A DNA stretch of 49,239 nt from Luminiphilus sp. (GTDB lineage Bacteria > Pseudomonadota > Gammaproteobacteria > Pseudomonadales > Halieaceae): positions 1 to 49,239 of the forward strand of contig JADHQG010000006.1 in the NCBI GenBank assembly GCA_016778045.1, in the 5' to 3' direction. This document shows positions 18,351-27,677 of the stretch, piece after piece; position 1 is the stretch's first letter; the number at the start of each line of letters is the position of its first letter. The position numbers and the translations under genes were made by a program. A model generated the notes under the pieces. The model did no database searches. It saw nothing but the letters and a program-made list of their open reading frames with translations, and was not told where the DNA came from.

Positions 18351-18959
18351 GTGAGTCCGTTGTTAAAGCAACGCATGGTCGGCACGCTGGTGCTCATCGC
18401 CCTCGGAATCGTTTTCTGGCCCCTGATTTTCGTCACACCCGAGACTCGCGATCCCATCACATTACAACCTATGTCTGACAAACCAGCTGTCGATCAGAGC
18501 CCCATCTCGCCCCCAAAAAGCTACCTGGACGAAGTGAAGGCTCGCCTCCCCGAGGAGCCCACTAATCCCTCGAGTTTGCAAGAGGCCGCTGACCTCAATA
18601 CGGAGACTGAAGTTGCAGTAGCTGATCTTCAAAGTCTGCCTGAGGCTGGAAGCGCGGGGGCTGAACTGCCTCGTGATGGAGGCCCTGATTCGCAGTCACT
18701 GATCGATGATCAGGGAGTGGCGGTATTCTGGGTTCTGCAAGTCGCCACGGTGGGGTCAGAGGCACGTGCGCGAGAGATTGTCGAGGGGCTTCGGACGCGT
18801 GGCTACAAAGCGTTTTTTAAGCGATACGTCCAAGTTGATGATGAGCTTTATCGTGTTCAGGTAGGCCCCAATGCGGAGCAAGCCAAGCTTCTGGATATGA
18901 AGGCCGACATTGACGCTGTCTTGAAAGTGAATTCCCAAGTGCTGAGGTATACCCAATAG
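18351..18959 (+). CDS. dedD: SPOR-domain membrane protein (DedD-like)
   Basis: A 202-residue bitopic inner-membrane protein. It has a short cytoplasmic N-terminus, one membrane segment (about 9-27) and a long proline/acid-rich periplasmic linker. A C-terminal SPOR domain (about 125-200, with the WVLQVATVGSEARAREIV and YRVQVGP elements) binds denuded septal peptidoglycan. DedD relatives assist cell division. The start is GTG 18351, 6 bp after folC. The position between folC and cvpA is conserved and supports the name. Confidence 0.9.
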   Translation: MSPLLKQRMVGTLVLIALGIVFWPLIFVTPETRDPITLQPMSDKPAVDQSPISPPKSYLDEVKARLPEEPTNPSSLQEAADLNTETEVAVADLQSLPEAGSAGAELPRDGGPDSQSLIDDQGVAVFWVLQVATVGSEARAREIVEGLRTRGYKAFFKRYVQVDDELYRVQVGPNAEQAKLLDMKADIDAVLKVNSQVLRYTQ

Positions 18960-18960
18960 C

Positions 18961-19530
18961 ATGGCAGATTGGCTCGATGACATCGCTACCCTGATCGGGC
19001 AATTCAATTTGTTTGATTGGCTGATAGTGCTTGTTTGGTTGGTCTCGGCGGGCTACGGGATAACGCGAGGGTTCGCCAGGGAAGCACTGTCGGTTCTGGG
19101 ATGGGTCAGTGCGTTTTTGCTAGCAAATGTTCTAGCCGATCCGGTTGCGGATTTAGGTCGGGAGATTATCGATGAGCCGACTACCCGGTATCTGCTCGGC
19201 TGGGCACTGACCTTCATTGCGGTGCTGCTCATGTTCAGTGCCGTAGCGGCGTTTCTTTCGCGGCAAATGCGGCAGCCAGGATTCAACATTGGCAATCGAC
19301 TATTGGGTGGTATTTTTGGTTTGCTTCGGGGCGTGATCATTGTGGCGGCACTGAGTATTCTGATGCGCGCTATGTTGCCGGACAGCGAAGAGGACTTGCT
19401 GGATTCGGCGGTCTTGATGGAGCCGGTCAATATGGTCGCAGAGTGGATTGGCGCAAACTTTGATCGTGTGACCGAGGCTGAGCCAACCGAAGCATTGAAA
19501 GACACGATCGATTCGAGCGAGATGCTCTAG
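18961..19530 (+). CDS. cvpA: CvpA family inner-membrane protein
   Basis: A 189-residue polytopic membrane protein, with about four hydrophobic segments (near 19-35, 39-60, 78-98 and 112-132) and an acidic C-terminal tail. The N-terminal FDWLIVLVWLVSAGYGITRGFAREALS pattern (split here across residues 18-44) is characteristic. The family was named for colicin V production in E. coli; its molecular role is unsettled. The gene begins one base after the dedD stop and lies 14 bp before purF, as in many Proteobacteria. Confidence 0.92.
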   Translation: MADWLDDIATLIGQFNLFDWLIVLVWLVSAGYGITRGFAREALSVLGWVSAFLLANVLADPVADLGREIIDEPTTRYLLGWALTFIAVLLMFSAVAAFLSRQMRQPGFNIGNRLLGGIFGLLRGVIIVAALSILMRAMLPDSEEDLLDSAVLMEPVNMVAEWIGANFDRVTEAEPTEALKDTIDSSEML

Positions 19531-19544
19531 GTCGGAGAGGCGTT

Positions 19545-21068
19545 ATGTGTGGATTAGTTGGATTGGTCGCTGAAAGAGATGTTGCCGCAAACATCTACGA
19601 CGCGCTCACCATGCTTCAGCATCGCGGCCAAGATGCTGCGGGCATCATGACGTGCTCTGAAGGCAAGTTAATGCAGCGTAAGGGTGAGGGGCTGGTGCGG
19701 GATGTCTTTCGCGCCAGTCATATGGCTCAGCTACTGGGCCGATTCGGCATTGGCCATGTTCGTTACCCGACCCAAGGAAGCTCGGGGACTGCATTGGCAC
19801 AGCCGTTCTATGTGAACTCTCCCTATGGCATCGCGCTGGCCCACAACGGCAATTTGACCAATTCAGCGTTTTTGTCAAACGAGCTTTTTCAGTCTGATCT
19901 GAGACATCTCAATACTGACTCAGATTCTGAAGTGTTGCTCAATGTCTTTGCCCACGAATTGCATCGTTTGGGAAAACTCAAGCCGACGCCCAGAGATATT
20001 TTTGACGCGACACGCGTCCTTCACCGGCGATGCGAGGGCGGGTATGCCGCGGTAGCGCTGATCTCGGGCTTCGGCTTGGTGGCGTTTCGGGATCCGAATG
20101 GTATCCGGCCCTTGGTCGTTGGGCAGCGAGTAGGCAAGAATGGTCGTTCAGATTACATGGTGGCCTCGGAGAGCGTCGCGCTGGATGTGTTGGGTTTCGA
20201 ACTGTTGGGCGATGTGCTACCTGGGGAAGCGGTCTGTGTCACCCAGAATGGTGAGCTGCACCGCGAACAGTGTGCCGACGCGCCGCGGTTAACGCCTTGT
20301 ATTTTCGAGCACGTCTACTTTGCCCGTCCTGATTCACTGATGGACAGTATTTCGGTCTACAAAACGCGCATGCGCCAAGGGGCAGCGCTTGCCAAAAAAA
20401 TTCTCAGGGAGCGCCCAGAGCACGATATCGATGTGGTGATTCCCATTCCTGATACGAGCCGGGTTGCGGGCCAATCACTAGCCTACGAGCTGGGGGTGAA
20501 GTTCCGTGAGGGCTTTATGAAAAATCGCTACATCGGTAGAACATTTATCATGCCGGGACAAAGCGAGCGCAAAAAGTCTGTGAGACAAAAGCTGAATCCG
20601 GTGCCGCTTGAGTTTCAGGATAAGAACGTGCTGTTGATCGATGATTCGATTGTCAGAGGAACAACCTGCGGACAGATCATTCAAATGGCGCGTGAAGCGG
20701 GGGCGCGGCGGGTTTACTTCGCCTCGGCTGCGCCACCGGTGCGCTTTCCCAATGTTTATGGGATCGATATGCCTGCCGCAACTGAGCTGATTGCTCACGG
20801 CAGGACCGTCGAAGAGGTTCGTGATGAGATCGGCGCAGACTGGTTGGTCTATCAAGATCTTGAGGATCTGATTGACTGCTCTAAAGAGGGAAACCCCGAG
20901 GTGGACGGTTTTGAGTCCTCGGTGTTCGACGGGCAATACCTTGCCGGCAATATTGATGAGCAGTATCTCCAGTCGATCGAAGCGGCGCGATCCGACGGGG
21001 CGAAAGGGCGCGGGCCTTTCCTCGGCGCTAGCGACGGCGCAGTGGTCGGATTACATAACGACAGCTGA
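19545..21068 (+). CDS. purF: amidophosphoribosyltransferase
   Basis: First committed step of purine synthesis: forms phosphoribosylamine from PRPP and glutamine. It has 507 residues. The N-terminal nucleophile is Cys2 (MCGLVG), exposed after Met removal. The glutaminase domain has LQHRGQDAAGI and HNGNLTN. The PRPP loop is VLLIDDSIVRGTTCGQI in the last third. The start has GGAGAGG upstream. No PurR-like palindrome was seen in the 14-bp gap, so regulation is probably from upstream. Confidence 0.97.
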   Translation: MCGLVGLVAERDVAANIYDALTMLQHRGQDAAGIMTCSEGKLMQRKGEGLVRDVFRASHMAQLLGRFGIGHVRYPTQGSSGTALAQPFYVNSPYGIALAHNGNLTNSAFLSNELFQSDLRHLNTDSDSEVLLNVFAHELHRLGKLKPTPRDIFDATRVLHRRCEGGYAAVALISGFGLVAFRDPNGIRPLVVGQRVGKNGRSDYMVASESVALDVLGFELLGDVLPGEAVCVTQNGELHREQCADAPRLTPCIFEHVYFARPDSLMDSISVYKTRMRQGAALAKKILRERPEHDIDVVIPIPDTSRVAGQSLAYELGVKFREGFMKNRYIGRTFIMPGQSERKKSVRQKLNPVPLEFQDKNVLLIDDSIVRGTTCGQIIQMAREAGARRVYFASAAPPVRFPNVYGIDMPAATELIAHGRTVEEVRDEIGADWLVYQDLEDLIDCSKEGNPEVDGFESSVFDGQYLAGNIDEQYLQSIEAARSDGAKGRGPFLGASDGAVVGLHNDS

Positions 21069-21070
21069 AT

Positions 21071-22276
21071 ATGACGTCAGATAACGGTGATTGGCTTGAA
21101 GAAGCCGGCCCACGCACGAAGGCCGTTCGCGCCGGCATTAGACGAACGGCTGAGCTGGAGCACGCTGAGCCCATTTTCACTTCCTCTAGTTTTGTCTTTG
21201 AATCGGCAGAAGCCGCTGCGAAAACCTTTTCGGGTGAGGCGGATGGCAATGTGTATTCCAGATATACCAATCCCACAGTCAGGACCTTCGAGTCGCGCTT
21301 GGCAGCAATGGAGGAGGGGGAGCGAGCCGTCGCAACCGCATCCGGGATGTCCGCCATACTGGCACTGTGCCTCACGCATTTGCGCGCTGGCGACCACGTG
21401 TTGTGCTCGCAGGATGTTTTTGGCGCTACGGTGGGGCTTTTCGACAATACGCTGCGGAAGTTCGGCGTGGACATCAGCTTTGTCCCGTTGACAGACCTCG
21501 ATGCCTGGCGCGGCGCCGCTACGTCAAAGACGCGTTTATTGTTTTTGGAAACTCCATCGAACCCACTGAATGCAATTGCCGATCTCGCGGGATTAGCCGA
21601 AATCAGTCGGGAGTTGGGCGCTATCCTCGCGGTTGACAACTGCTTTTGTACCCCTGCTTTACAGCAGCCTCTGGCTCTGGGGGCGGATATTGTCACCCAC
21701 TCGGCAACCAAGTACCTCGACGGGCAGGGCCGCGTCTTGGGGGGAGCGCTGGTAGGCCGTGCCGAGCTTATTGAGCCGGTGGTGGCTTTCAATCGTTCTG
21801 GCGGTCCAACGATGAGTGCATTCAATGCGTGGGTCATGCTGAAGGGTCTCGAGACCCTGGATCTCAGAATGCGCGCGCACTGCAGCACCGCCAACTTATT
21901 GGCGCAATGGTTGGTCACGCAGCCAGCCGTATCTGCCGTCCATTATTGTGGACTACCCGAGCACCCCGGGCATGAAATGGCGCGTCGCAATCAGAAAGAC
22001 TTCGGCGCGGTGCTGGCTTTCGAGGTGTCAGGTGGTCAAGACGCTGCCTGGCGGTTTATCAATGGTACTGAGTTGATGTCATTGACCGCCAACTTGGGTG
22101 ACGCCAAAACGACCGTAGTGCATCCTGCTTCGACGACCCACGGTCGATTGAGCGACGAGCAGCGTCAGGCGTCGGGTATTGGCGATGGGTTGATCCGCAT
22201 CGCAGTAGGCTTGGAGGATCTCGAAGATTTGCAGGCCGACTGTGAACGAGGGTTTGCGTCCATTAGCACCGCCTGA
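21071..22276 (+). CDS. metZ: O-succinylhomoserine sulfhydrylase
   Basis: PLP enzyme that makes homocysteine directly from O-succinylhomoserine and sulfide. It is a Cys/Met-metabolism family protein of 401 residues, with YSRYTNPTVRTFE near 62-74, TASGMSAI near 89-96, VDNCFCTPALQQP near 188-200 and the PLP lysine Lys214 (SATKYLDGQG). The block PALQQPLALGAD and the purF-metZ order match Pseudomonas MetZ, so this is preferred over cystathionine gamma-synthase. It is the last gene of the long plus-strand block and starts 2 bp after purF. Confidence 0.93.
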   Translation: MTSDNGDWLEEAGPRTKAVRAGIRRTAELEHAEPIFTSSSFVFESAEAAAKTFSGEADGNVYSRYTNPTVRTFESRLAAMEEGERAVATASGMSAILALCLTHLRAGDHVLCSQDVFGATVGLFDNTLRKFGVDISFVPLTDLDAWRGAATSKTRLLFLETPSNPLNAIADLAGLAEISRELGAILAVDNCFCTPALQQPLALGADIVTHSATKYLDGQGRVLGGALVGRAELIEPVVAFNRSGGPTMSAFNAWVMLKGLETLDLRMRAHCSTANLLAQWLVTQPAVSAVHYCGLPEHPGHEMARRNQKDFGAVLAFEVSGGQDAAWRFINGTELMSLTANLGDAKTTVVHPASTTHGRLSDEQRQASGIGDGLIRIAVGLEDLEDLQADCERGFASISTA

Positions 22277-22295
22277 CGACGCTTGAGTGACCGAC

Positions 22296-22360
22296 AGCCG
22301 TAAAATTTCCGGCTAAATTGCCGCCTAATCGCCCTGAGCGACCTTCATGCGACTCTCAGG
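22296..22360. terminator. inverted repeats between convergent metZ and acnB
   Basis: The 90-bp gap between the two converging genes holds AGCCG/CGGCT (22296-22300 and 22310-22314, 9-nt loop) and CCTGAG/CTCAGG (22333-22338 and 22355-22360, 16-nt loop). Neither has a clear U-tract, so termination here is only a guess from position. Confidence 0.25.
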
Positions 22361-22366
22361 CTACCC

Positions 22367-24979
22367 TCATGCCACCTCGTCTATGATGGTGGCCGCAATG
22401 CGTTCCCCGTCCTGCGCCAGCTTTTGAAACGCAACCACTTGATCAAAATTCATGTACCGATAAATCTCATCGGCCATAGAATCGATCTTGTTGGCGTATT
22501 CAAGGTATTCGTCAGGCGTGGGCAGTTTGCCCAGTAGTGCACCGACAGCAGCTAACTCGGCCGACGTCAGGTAAACGTTGGCGCCTTCGCCCAAACGGTT
22601 GGGAAAGTTCCGTGTAGAGGTAGACAGCACGGTAGATTTCGGCGCCACGCGGGCCTGATTACCCATGCACAGGGAGCATCCGGGCATTTCTGTCCGTGCG
22701 CCCGCCTTGCCAAAGATGGCGTAATACCCTTCCTCCATCAGCTGGTGCTCGTCCATGCGAGTCGGTGGACAAATCCACATGCGGGTGCTGACAGGCGCGC
22801 CATGGGCCTGCAGAAGCTCGCCGGCCGCGCGGAAGTGCCCGATATTGGTCATGCAGCTGCCGATAAACACTTCGTCCACGCGGTCGCCCTGAACCTCGGA
22901 GAGCAGTCGGGCATCATCGGGATCGTTAGGTGCGCAGACAATTGGCTGATCGATCTCAGCGAGATCAATCTCAATGATGGCGGCGTATTCTGCATCTGAA
23001 TCGGCCGAGAGTAGAGTGGGGTCTGTGAGCCAACTCTCCATGTTGCGTGCCCGGCGCTCTAGTGTGCGGGCATCGCCATAGCCTTCGGCAATCATGGATC
23101 GCAGCAACACGATGTTGGAGCGGAGGTACTCTGCAATGGTGTCCTCGCCGAGCTTGATGGTACAGCCTGCGGCCGATCGCTCAGCCGACGCATCGGATAG
23201 CTCAAACGCCTGTTCAACCGTTAAAGACTCTAAACCTTCAATCTCAAGAATCCGTCCTGAGAATATGTTTTTCTTGCCTTTTTTCTCGACCGTGAGCAGT
23301 CCTTGCTGAATCGCGTAGTAGGGGATCGCGTGTACCAAATCGCGCAGTGTCACCCCGGGCTGCATCGCGCCCTTAAAGCGCACCAGCACGGATTCGGGCA
23401 TGTCTAAGGGCATGACGCCCGTAGCGGCCGCGAACGCCACCAAGCCAGAACCGGCAGGAAACGAGATCCCCATTGGAAAACGGGTGTGTGAGTCGCCCCC
23501 GGTGCCAACCGTGTCGGGCAGCAGCATGCGGTTCAGCCAGCTGTGGATAATGCCATCGCCGGGCCTGAGTGAGACGCCGCCTCGGGTCATAATGAAGTCA
23601 GGCAGGGTGTGCTGGGTGTCTATGTCGACCGGCTTGGGATACGCCGCGGTATGACAGAAAGACTGCATGGTGAGGTCCGCTGAGAAGCCCAGGCACGCCA
23701 GATCCTGCAGCTCGTCCCTTGTCATTGGGCCAGTGGTGTCTTGAGAGCCAACCGTCGTCATGCGCGGTTCGCAATACGTGCCGGGCCGAATACCCTCGAC
23801 GCCACAGGCGCGCCCCACCATTTTTTGAGCCAGAGTGAATCCTTTGCCCGAGTCCTCGGGCTGGTCTGGGGTTCGAAACAGCGTGCTCTCCTCCAATCCC
23901 AGCGCTTCTCGTGCTTTGGCAGTCAGGCCACGGCCGATGATCAAATTGATACGACCTCCGGCTCGAACCTCGTCGAGCAGTACGTCGGAGCGCAGCGCAA
24001 ACTCAGAGAGCACTTGCCCTGTCTCAGACAGTATTTTGCCGTCATACGGCCTAATCTCGATCACGTCCCCCATGTGAAGCTCATCGACTGGCGCCTCAAA
24101 TACCAGCGCGCCCGCGTCTTCCATGGTGTTGTAGAAAATGGGTGCCACCTTACCGCCAATGCAGACGCCACCGGCCCTTTTGTTTGGAATGCCGGGCGTG
24201 TCTTTGCCGAAGTACCATAAAACAGAATTGGTAGCGGACTTTCTCGACGAGCCGGTACCCACCACGTCGCCGACGAATGCGACAGGTAATCCCGTTGCCT
24301 TGATCGCGTCGATCTGCTGTAGCGGTCCGGTGACACCTGGCTCATCAGGCTCGATACCGTCTCGCGCCATTTTGAACATGGCTAAAGCATGGAGCGGAAT
24401 ATCGGGTCGCGACCACGCATCCGGTGCGGGTGAGAGATCATCGGTGTTGGTCTCTCCGGTGACTTTAAAGACCACCATCTTGATCGAGTCTGGGACATCG
24501 TCTCGGTCGGTGAACCACTCACCGGCGGCCCAACTTTCAAGGACGGCCTGGGCATTCTGAGACCCGTTTTTGGCCCGCTCTGCGACGTCGTAAAAAGCAT
24601 CGAACATGAGTAGCGTCTGCTTGAGCTCGCGCGCGGCGCTCTCGCCCAGAGCTGGGTCATCCAAAAGGCCAACCAATGTGCTGATGTTATAGCCGCCATG
24701 CATGTCGCCCAGCAGCCTCACGGCATGTTCGGCACTGATCAGATCGCACGTGATTTCACCAGTCGCCACGGCTGAGACAAAGCCCGCTTTCACATAGGCG
24801 GCCTCATCCACGCCGGGAGGAACGCGCTCAGTGAGCAGTTCGACAAGGAGCGCTTCCTCACCTTGCGGAGGATCTTTTATGAGCTCCACCAGGTCAGCCA
24901 CTTGCTCCGGGGAGAGTGGGGCGGGGGGGATGTTCTGCGCAGCGCGCTCAGCGACATGTTGGCGGTAGGCTTCCAGCAT
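22367..24979 (-). CDS. acnB: bifunctional aconitate hydratase 2 / 2-methylisocitrate dehydratase
   Basis: Main TCA-cycle aconitase; in the AcnB class it also dehydrates or hydrates methylcitrate intermediates. It has 870 residues with the AcnB-specific N-terminal HEAT-like domain and the swivel domain placed early in the chain. The [4Fe-4S] ligands are Cys709 (GSCMTN), Cys768 and Cys771 (PGCSLC), nearly the E. coli numbering. The start has AAGGA 8 nt upstream. It is transcribed alone, divergently from the DUF1289-miaE pair. AcnB apo-protein can bind mRNA in E. coli; nothing here tests that. Confidence 0.97.
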   Translation of the reverse strand: MLEAYRQHVAERAAQNIPPAPLSPEQVADLVELIKDPPQGEEALLVELLTERVPPGVDEAAYVKAGFVSAVATGEITCDLISAEHAVRLLGDMHGGYNISTLVGLLDDPALGESAARELKQTLLMFDAFYDVAERAKNGSQNAQAVLESWAAGEWFTDRDDVPDSIKMVVFKVTGETNTDDLSPAPDAWSRPDIPLHALAMFKMARDGIEPDEPGVTGPLQQIDAIKATGLPVAFVGDVVGTGSSRKSATNSVLWYFGKDTPGIPNKRAGGVCIGGKVAPIFYNTMEDAGALVFEAPVDELHMGDVIEIRPYDGKILSETGQVLSEFALRSDVLLDEVRAGGRINLIIGRGLTAKAREALGLEESTLFRTPDQPEDSGKGFTLAQKMVGRACGVEGIRPGTYCEPRMTTVGSQDTTGPMTRDELQDLACLGFSADLTMQSFCHTAAYPKPVDIDTQHTLPDFIMTRGGVSLRPGDGIIHSWLNRMLLPDTVGTGGDSHTRFPMGISFPAGSGLVAFAAATGVMPLDMPESVLVRFKGAMQPGVTLRDLVHAIPYYAIQQGLLTVEKKGKKNIFSGRILEIEGLESLTVEQAFELSDASAERSAAGCTIKLGEDTIAEYLRSNIVLLRSMIAEGYGDARTLERRARNMESWLTDPTLLSADSDAEYAAIIEIDLAEIDQPIVCAPNDPDDARLLSEVQGDRVDEVFIGSCMTNIGHFRAAGELLQAHGAPVSTRMWICPPTRMDEHQLMEEGYYAIFGKAGARTEMPGCSLCMGNQARVAPKSTVLSTSTRNFPNRLGEGANVYLTSAELAAVGALLGKLPTPDEYLEYANKIDSMADEIYRYMNFDQVVAFQKLAQDGERIAATIIDEVA

Positions 24980-25018
24980 GAACAGGTTCCTTGTTACAGA
25001 CTATTTACAGATGTACCG

Positions 25019-25024
25019 ATTATA
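25019..25024 (-). promoter_or_regulatory. acnB promoter -10
   Basis: A perfect TATAAT lies on the minus strand 40 bp before the acnB start codon. The -35 is weak (TTAACG, or TAACGA at 18-19 bp). Transcription would begin near 25012. Confidence 0.6.
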
Positions 25025-25094
25025 GCTCGGTGATGACATTCGTCGTTAACTGCTCGTCAAATAACCCTCATTCACTGAGCCGATGAGGTGGCGA

Positions 25095-25121
25095 TTGACC
25101 TTCCGATGAAGGTGTTAAAAT
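25095..25121 (+). promoter_or_regulatory. promoter of the DUF1289-miaE operon
   Basis: TTGACC (25095-25100), a 15-bp spacer, and an extended -10 TGT-TAAAAT (25113-25121). Transcription would begin near 25128, just before GGAGG (25132-25136). This fixes the GTG at 25142 as the start of the next gene and excludes an upstream GTG at 25088. Confidence 0.6.
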
Positions 25122-25141
25122 ACAGCCTCTCCGGAGGTGCC

Positions 25142-25627
25142 GTGTCCAGTTTGACTCCCATTAGAACTCCCTGCATAGGCGTATGCTCGACCGGTATCGG
25201 CGACTCGGTTTGTCGCGGCTGTAAGCGGTTTGCTCATGAGGTAATTGATTGGAACGGATATTCCGTGGAGCAAAAGCAAGCCATCGATCAGCGTCTGAAT
25301 CGTTTTTTAGCGATGTGTGTCGCCAATAAATTTCGCATCGTCGATCAAAAGTTGCTCGATTGGCAGCTGTCGGTGCAGAAAATCCGCCACCAGGCGCACC
25401 ACGACCCCTACTGCCATGTCTTTGCCCTGCTCAAGGCGGGGGCCAACCAGATCGACGTGCCGGAGCAGTTTGGCTTTGAAATCTTGCCCGCCTTCAGGGG
25501 CGTGCCGCTGTCGGCCCTGAGAGATCAGATCGATGAGGAGTTTTGGGTGCTGTCCTCGGCGCATTATGACCGCTACGTTGCAACCCCAGATCTGTTTGCT
25601 TCTGAGGGACAGGGGGTAACACCCTGA
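25142..25627 (+). CDS. DUF1289 domain protein with an uncharacterised C-terminal region
   Basis: Function unknown. From GTG 25142 the protein has 161 residues. The N-terminal third is a DUF1289 module: TPCIGVC then VCRGC, giving C-x3-C-x8-C-x2-C, which could bind zinc or an iron-sulfur cluster, followed by W-N-x-Y-S-x-E-Q-K. The remaining about 100 residues (LDWQLSVQKIRHQAHHDPYCHVF and following) look globular and are absent from short DUF1289 proteins. The stop overlaps the miaE start by one base (TGATG), so it is translationally coupled to miaE. This suggests a part in tRNA modification or in supplying iron or electrons to the diiron enzyme; that is inference only. Confidence 0.82.
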   Translation: MSSLTPIRTPCIGVCSTGIGDSVCRGCKRFAHEVIDWNGYSVEQKQAIDQRLNRFLAMCVANKFRIVDQKLLDWQLSVQKIRHQAHHDPYCHVFALLKAGANQIDVPEQFGFEILPAFRGVPLSALRDQIDEEFWVLSSAHYDRYVATPDLFASEGQGVTP

Positions 25628-26268
25628 TGGCTTCGCTTCATCAAATTCGGGAGATGGCATTGGCGGTCGAGACGTTTCTGCCCTGCGCCACCCCTGATAC
25701 TTGGATCTCAACCGCGATCAGGCCGGACTGCGAGGCGACGTTGCTCATCGATCATGCCAATTGCGAAAAGAAAGCTGCGGCCACCGCGTTATCGCTGATG
25801 CACCGATACACGGACAATGCTGCCTTGCTCAATAAAATGTCGCGGCTGGCGAGGGAGGAGCTCAGGCATTTTGAGCAAGTCACTCAGATCATGGCGCGTC
25901 GTGACGTCGCCTATCGACCTCTGAGCGCGTCTCGTTACGCTCAAGGGCTTCATGTCGGCGTAAGGCGATCAGAGCCCGGTCGGCTAATCGACACGCTTAT
26001 TGTGGGGGCGCTCATCGAAGCGCGCTCCTGCGAGCGCTTTGCCAAATTGGCACCGCATCTGGATGAACAGCTTGGAGAGTTCTACTCGTCGCTCCTAAAG
26101 AGCGAGGCGCGGCATTTTGCTGACTACCTGAAGCTCGCTGAGTCGCTATGTGATGCGTCTCAATTATTAGAGCGTGTGACCTATTTCTCTTCTCTGGAGG
26201 CCGAGTTGGTAACGGCCGCTGACAGAGAGTTCAGGTTCCACAGTGGACCCGTAACCGGCCTGCACTAG
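25627..26268 (+). CDS. miaE: tRNA-(ms2io6A37) hydroxylase
   Basis: Diiron monooxygenase that hydroxylates the isopentenyl group of ms2i6A at position 37 of tRNAs reading U-starting codons. The 213 residues form a four-helix ferritin-like bundle with metal-ligand motifs spaced as expected: ATLLIDHANCEKKAAA, LAREELRHFEQV, IEARSCERF and SEARHFADY, giving Glu and E-x2-H pairs. It depends on MiaA and MiaB, which are not in this window. The stop codon shares the palindrome CTAG with the converging lpxH stop. Confidence 0.93.
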   Translation: MASLHQIREMALAVETFLPCATPDTWISTAIRPDCEATLLIDHANCEKKAAATALSLMHRYTDNAALLNKMSRLAREELRHFEQVTQIMARRDVAYRPLSASRYAQGLHVGVRRSEPGRLIDTLIVGALIEARSCERFAKLAPHLDEQLGEFYSSLLKSEARHFADYLKLAESLCDASQLLERVTYFSSLEAELVTAADREFRFHSGPVTGLH

Positions 26269-26978
26269 CGAATAGCAAAGGATTCCAGAGAAAGCGTTTT
26301 ATCCCGCTCGCGCAGCACCCAGCCTCTATCGCTCGTCCAGTCGCCTAACACAATGCGTTCACCTGTGTTCACGGCGTGTCGAGCCGGTCGGTGCGTGTGC
26401 CCATGTACTAAATGGCTGACAGAGTGAGCTGCCATGCGATCGCGGACGGCCTCCTCGTTGACATCCATGATGTCCTCGGGTTTGTTGCTCGCTGCGTCGG
26501 CGCTCATAGCACGGAGCTGTCGCGCCAATTGACGGCGCTCCTCCAAAGACTTGGCCATCATGTCCTGCTGCCAATCCGGGTCGTGAACGAGCGCTCGGAA
26601 TTGCTGATAGTCCGTATCGTCGGTGCATAGCGTGTCGCCATGCATTAGCAAAGTGGGGTGGCCTGCGACGTCCATGACTGTCTCGTCACCTAGCAGGGTG
26701 GCACCCACCTCGCCGGCGAAGCGCGTGCCCAGAATAAAATCCCGGTTGCCGCGGGCGATCATCACCGAACAGCCGCCATCGGTAACGTTGCTCAGTAAGG
26801 CTTTCATGCGGCTGGCTAGGGGTGAATCGTCGTCGTCGCCTATCCAGGCTTCGAAGAGGTCTCCCAGGATAATCAGTCCGTCCGGCAAGGGCTCTTGTTC
26901 AAGCAGGGTTTTGAGGGCGGATTCAATCTCCGGCGTGTCGTCGCTCAGGTGCAGGTCGCTAATGAAAAGTCGGTGCAC
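26265..26978 (-). CDS. lpxH: UDP-2,3-diacylglucosamine diphosphatase
   Basis: Manganese-dependent hydrolase of lipid A synthesis that forms lipid X and UMP at the inner membrane. It has 237 residues with a full set of calcineurin-type metal ligands: Asp8 and His10 (SDLHL), Asp40 (GDLFE), Asn79 (GNRDF), His113 (HGD) and His192/His194 (HGHTH). It follows ppiB on the same strand with a 12-bp gap, the usual operon pair. It ends by overlapping the miaE stop by 4 bp. Confidence 0.96.
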   Translation of the reverse strand: MHRLFISDLHLSDDTPEIESALKTLLEQEPLPDGLIILGDLFEAWIGDDDDSPLASRMKALLSNVTDGGCSVMIARGNRDFILGTRFAGEVGATLLGDETVMDVAGHPTLLMHGDTLCTDDTDYQQFRALVHDPDWQQDMMAKSLEERRQLARQLRAMSADAASNKPEDIMDVNEEAVRDRMAAHSVSHLVHGHTHRPARHAVNTGERIVLGDWTSDRGWVLRERDKTLSLESFAIR

Positions 26979-26990
26979 CGCAGGATCCTC

Positions 26991-27500
26991 TCACTGATCG
27001 ATGATGGTGACGCTCTCGATAATAATAGGTTCAACAGGTACATCCTGGTGCCCGGCGCTGCTACCCGTTTGCACGCAGCGAATTTTGTCCAGCACATCCT
27101 CACCCTCGGCGACTTTGCCGAAGACAGCGTAGCCCCAACCCTGCATATTCTCGCCGGTGTGATTCAGGAAGTCGTTGTCTTTCACGTTGATAAAGAACTG
27201 TGCGGTTGCCGAGTGGGGGTCTTGAGTGCGCGCCATGGCAATTGAGCCGCGCAGATTCTTCAATCCGTTGTTGGCCTCGTTTTCAATCGGTGCCTCGGTT
27301 TCCTTTTGGCTCATGTCAGCATCAAAGCCGCCGCCCTGAATCATGAAGTTATCGATGACGCGATGAAAGATGGTTCCATCGTAGAAGCCACTGGAGACGT
27401 AAGACAGGAAATTTTCCACAGTTTTGGGAGCGTTATCCGCGTCGAGTTCGAGTGTGATCGGGCCGACGGTGGTGGTCATCAATACTTGAGCAGCTGGCAT
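26991..27500 (-). CDS. ppiB: peptidyl-prolyl cis-trans isomerase B (cyclophilin)
   Basis: Cytoplasmic cyclophilin that speeds proline isomerisation. The start at 27500 is supported by GAGG about 6 nt upstream; a longer frame reaching 27605 has no ribosome binding site and a low-complexity basic N-terminus. The 169 residues carry [27 protein letters not shown] and the [15 protein letters not shown] end. No signal peptide is present. It is first in a ppiB-lpxH operon and divergent from glnS. Confidence 0.95.
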   Translation of the reverse strand: MPAAQVLMTTTVGPITLELDADNAPKTVENFLSYVSSGFYDGTIFHRVIDNFMIQGGGFDADMSQKETEAPIENEANNGLKNLRGSIAMARTQDPHSATAQFFINVKDNDFLNHTGENMQGWGYAVFGKVAEGEDVLDKIRCVQTGSSAGHQDVPVEPIIIESVTIIDQ

Positions 27501-27628
27501 GGTTACCTCTGTGGAGCTGGGTAAGAGGCGGCATCGTACCCGAACTGACAGTGTGTGGCGATGCCCATTTTTAGTGACGGATTGTCGGCGATTGGTTGGT
27601 CTCACTGCCTGCCATGCGCGTGATTGCT

Positions 27629-27637
27629 TGGTATAGT
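27629..27637 (+). promoter_or_regulatory. extended -10 promoter for glnS
   Basis: TGG followed by TATAGT (27632-27637) forms an extended -10 about 40 bp before the glnS start. No convincing -35 is seen. Transcription would start near 27644. Confidence 0.5.
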
Positions 27638-27677
27638 ATCCCGGTTATTGTTCACCATTTCGTAATCGAGTTCTGCT

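Noticed and set aside
25088-25141. Longer N-terminus of the DUF1289 protein from GTG 25088
   Set aside because: The promoter -35 and -10 and the GGAGG site lie inside this segment, so translation should begin at 25142.
27501-27605. Longer N-terminus of PpiB
   Set aside because: The added 35 residues are basic and unlike the family, and GAGG stands directly before the start at 27500.
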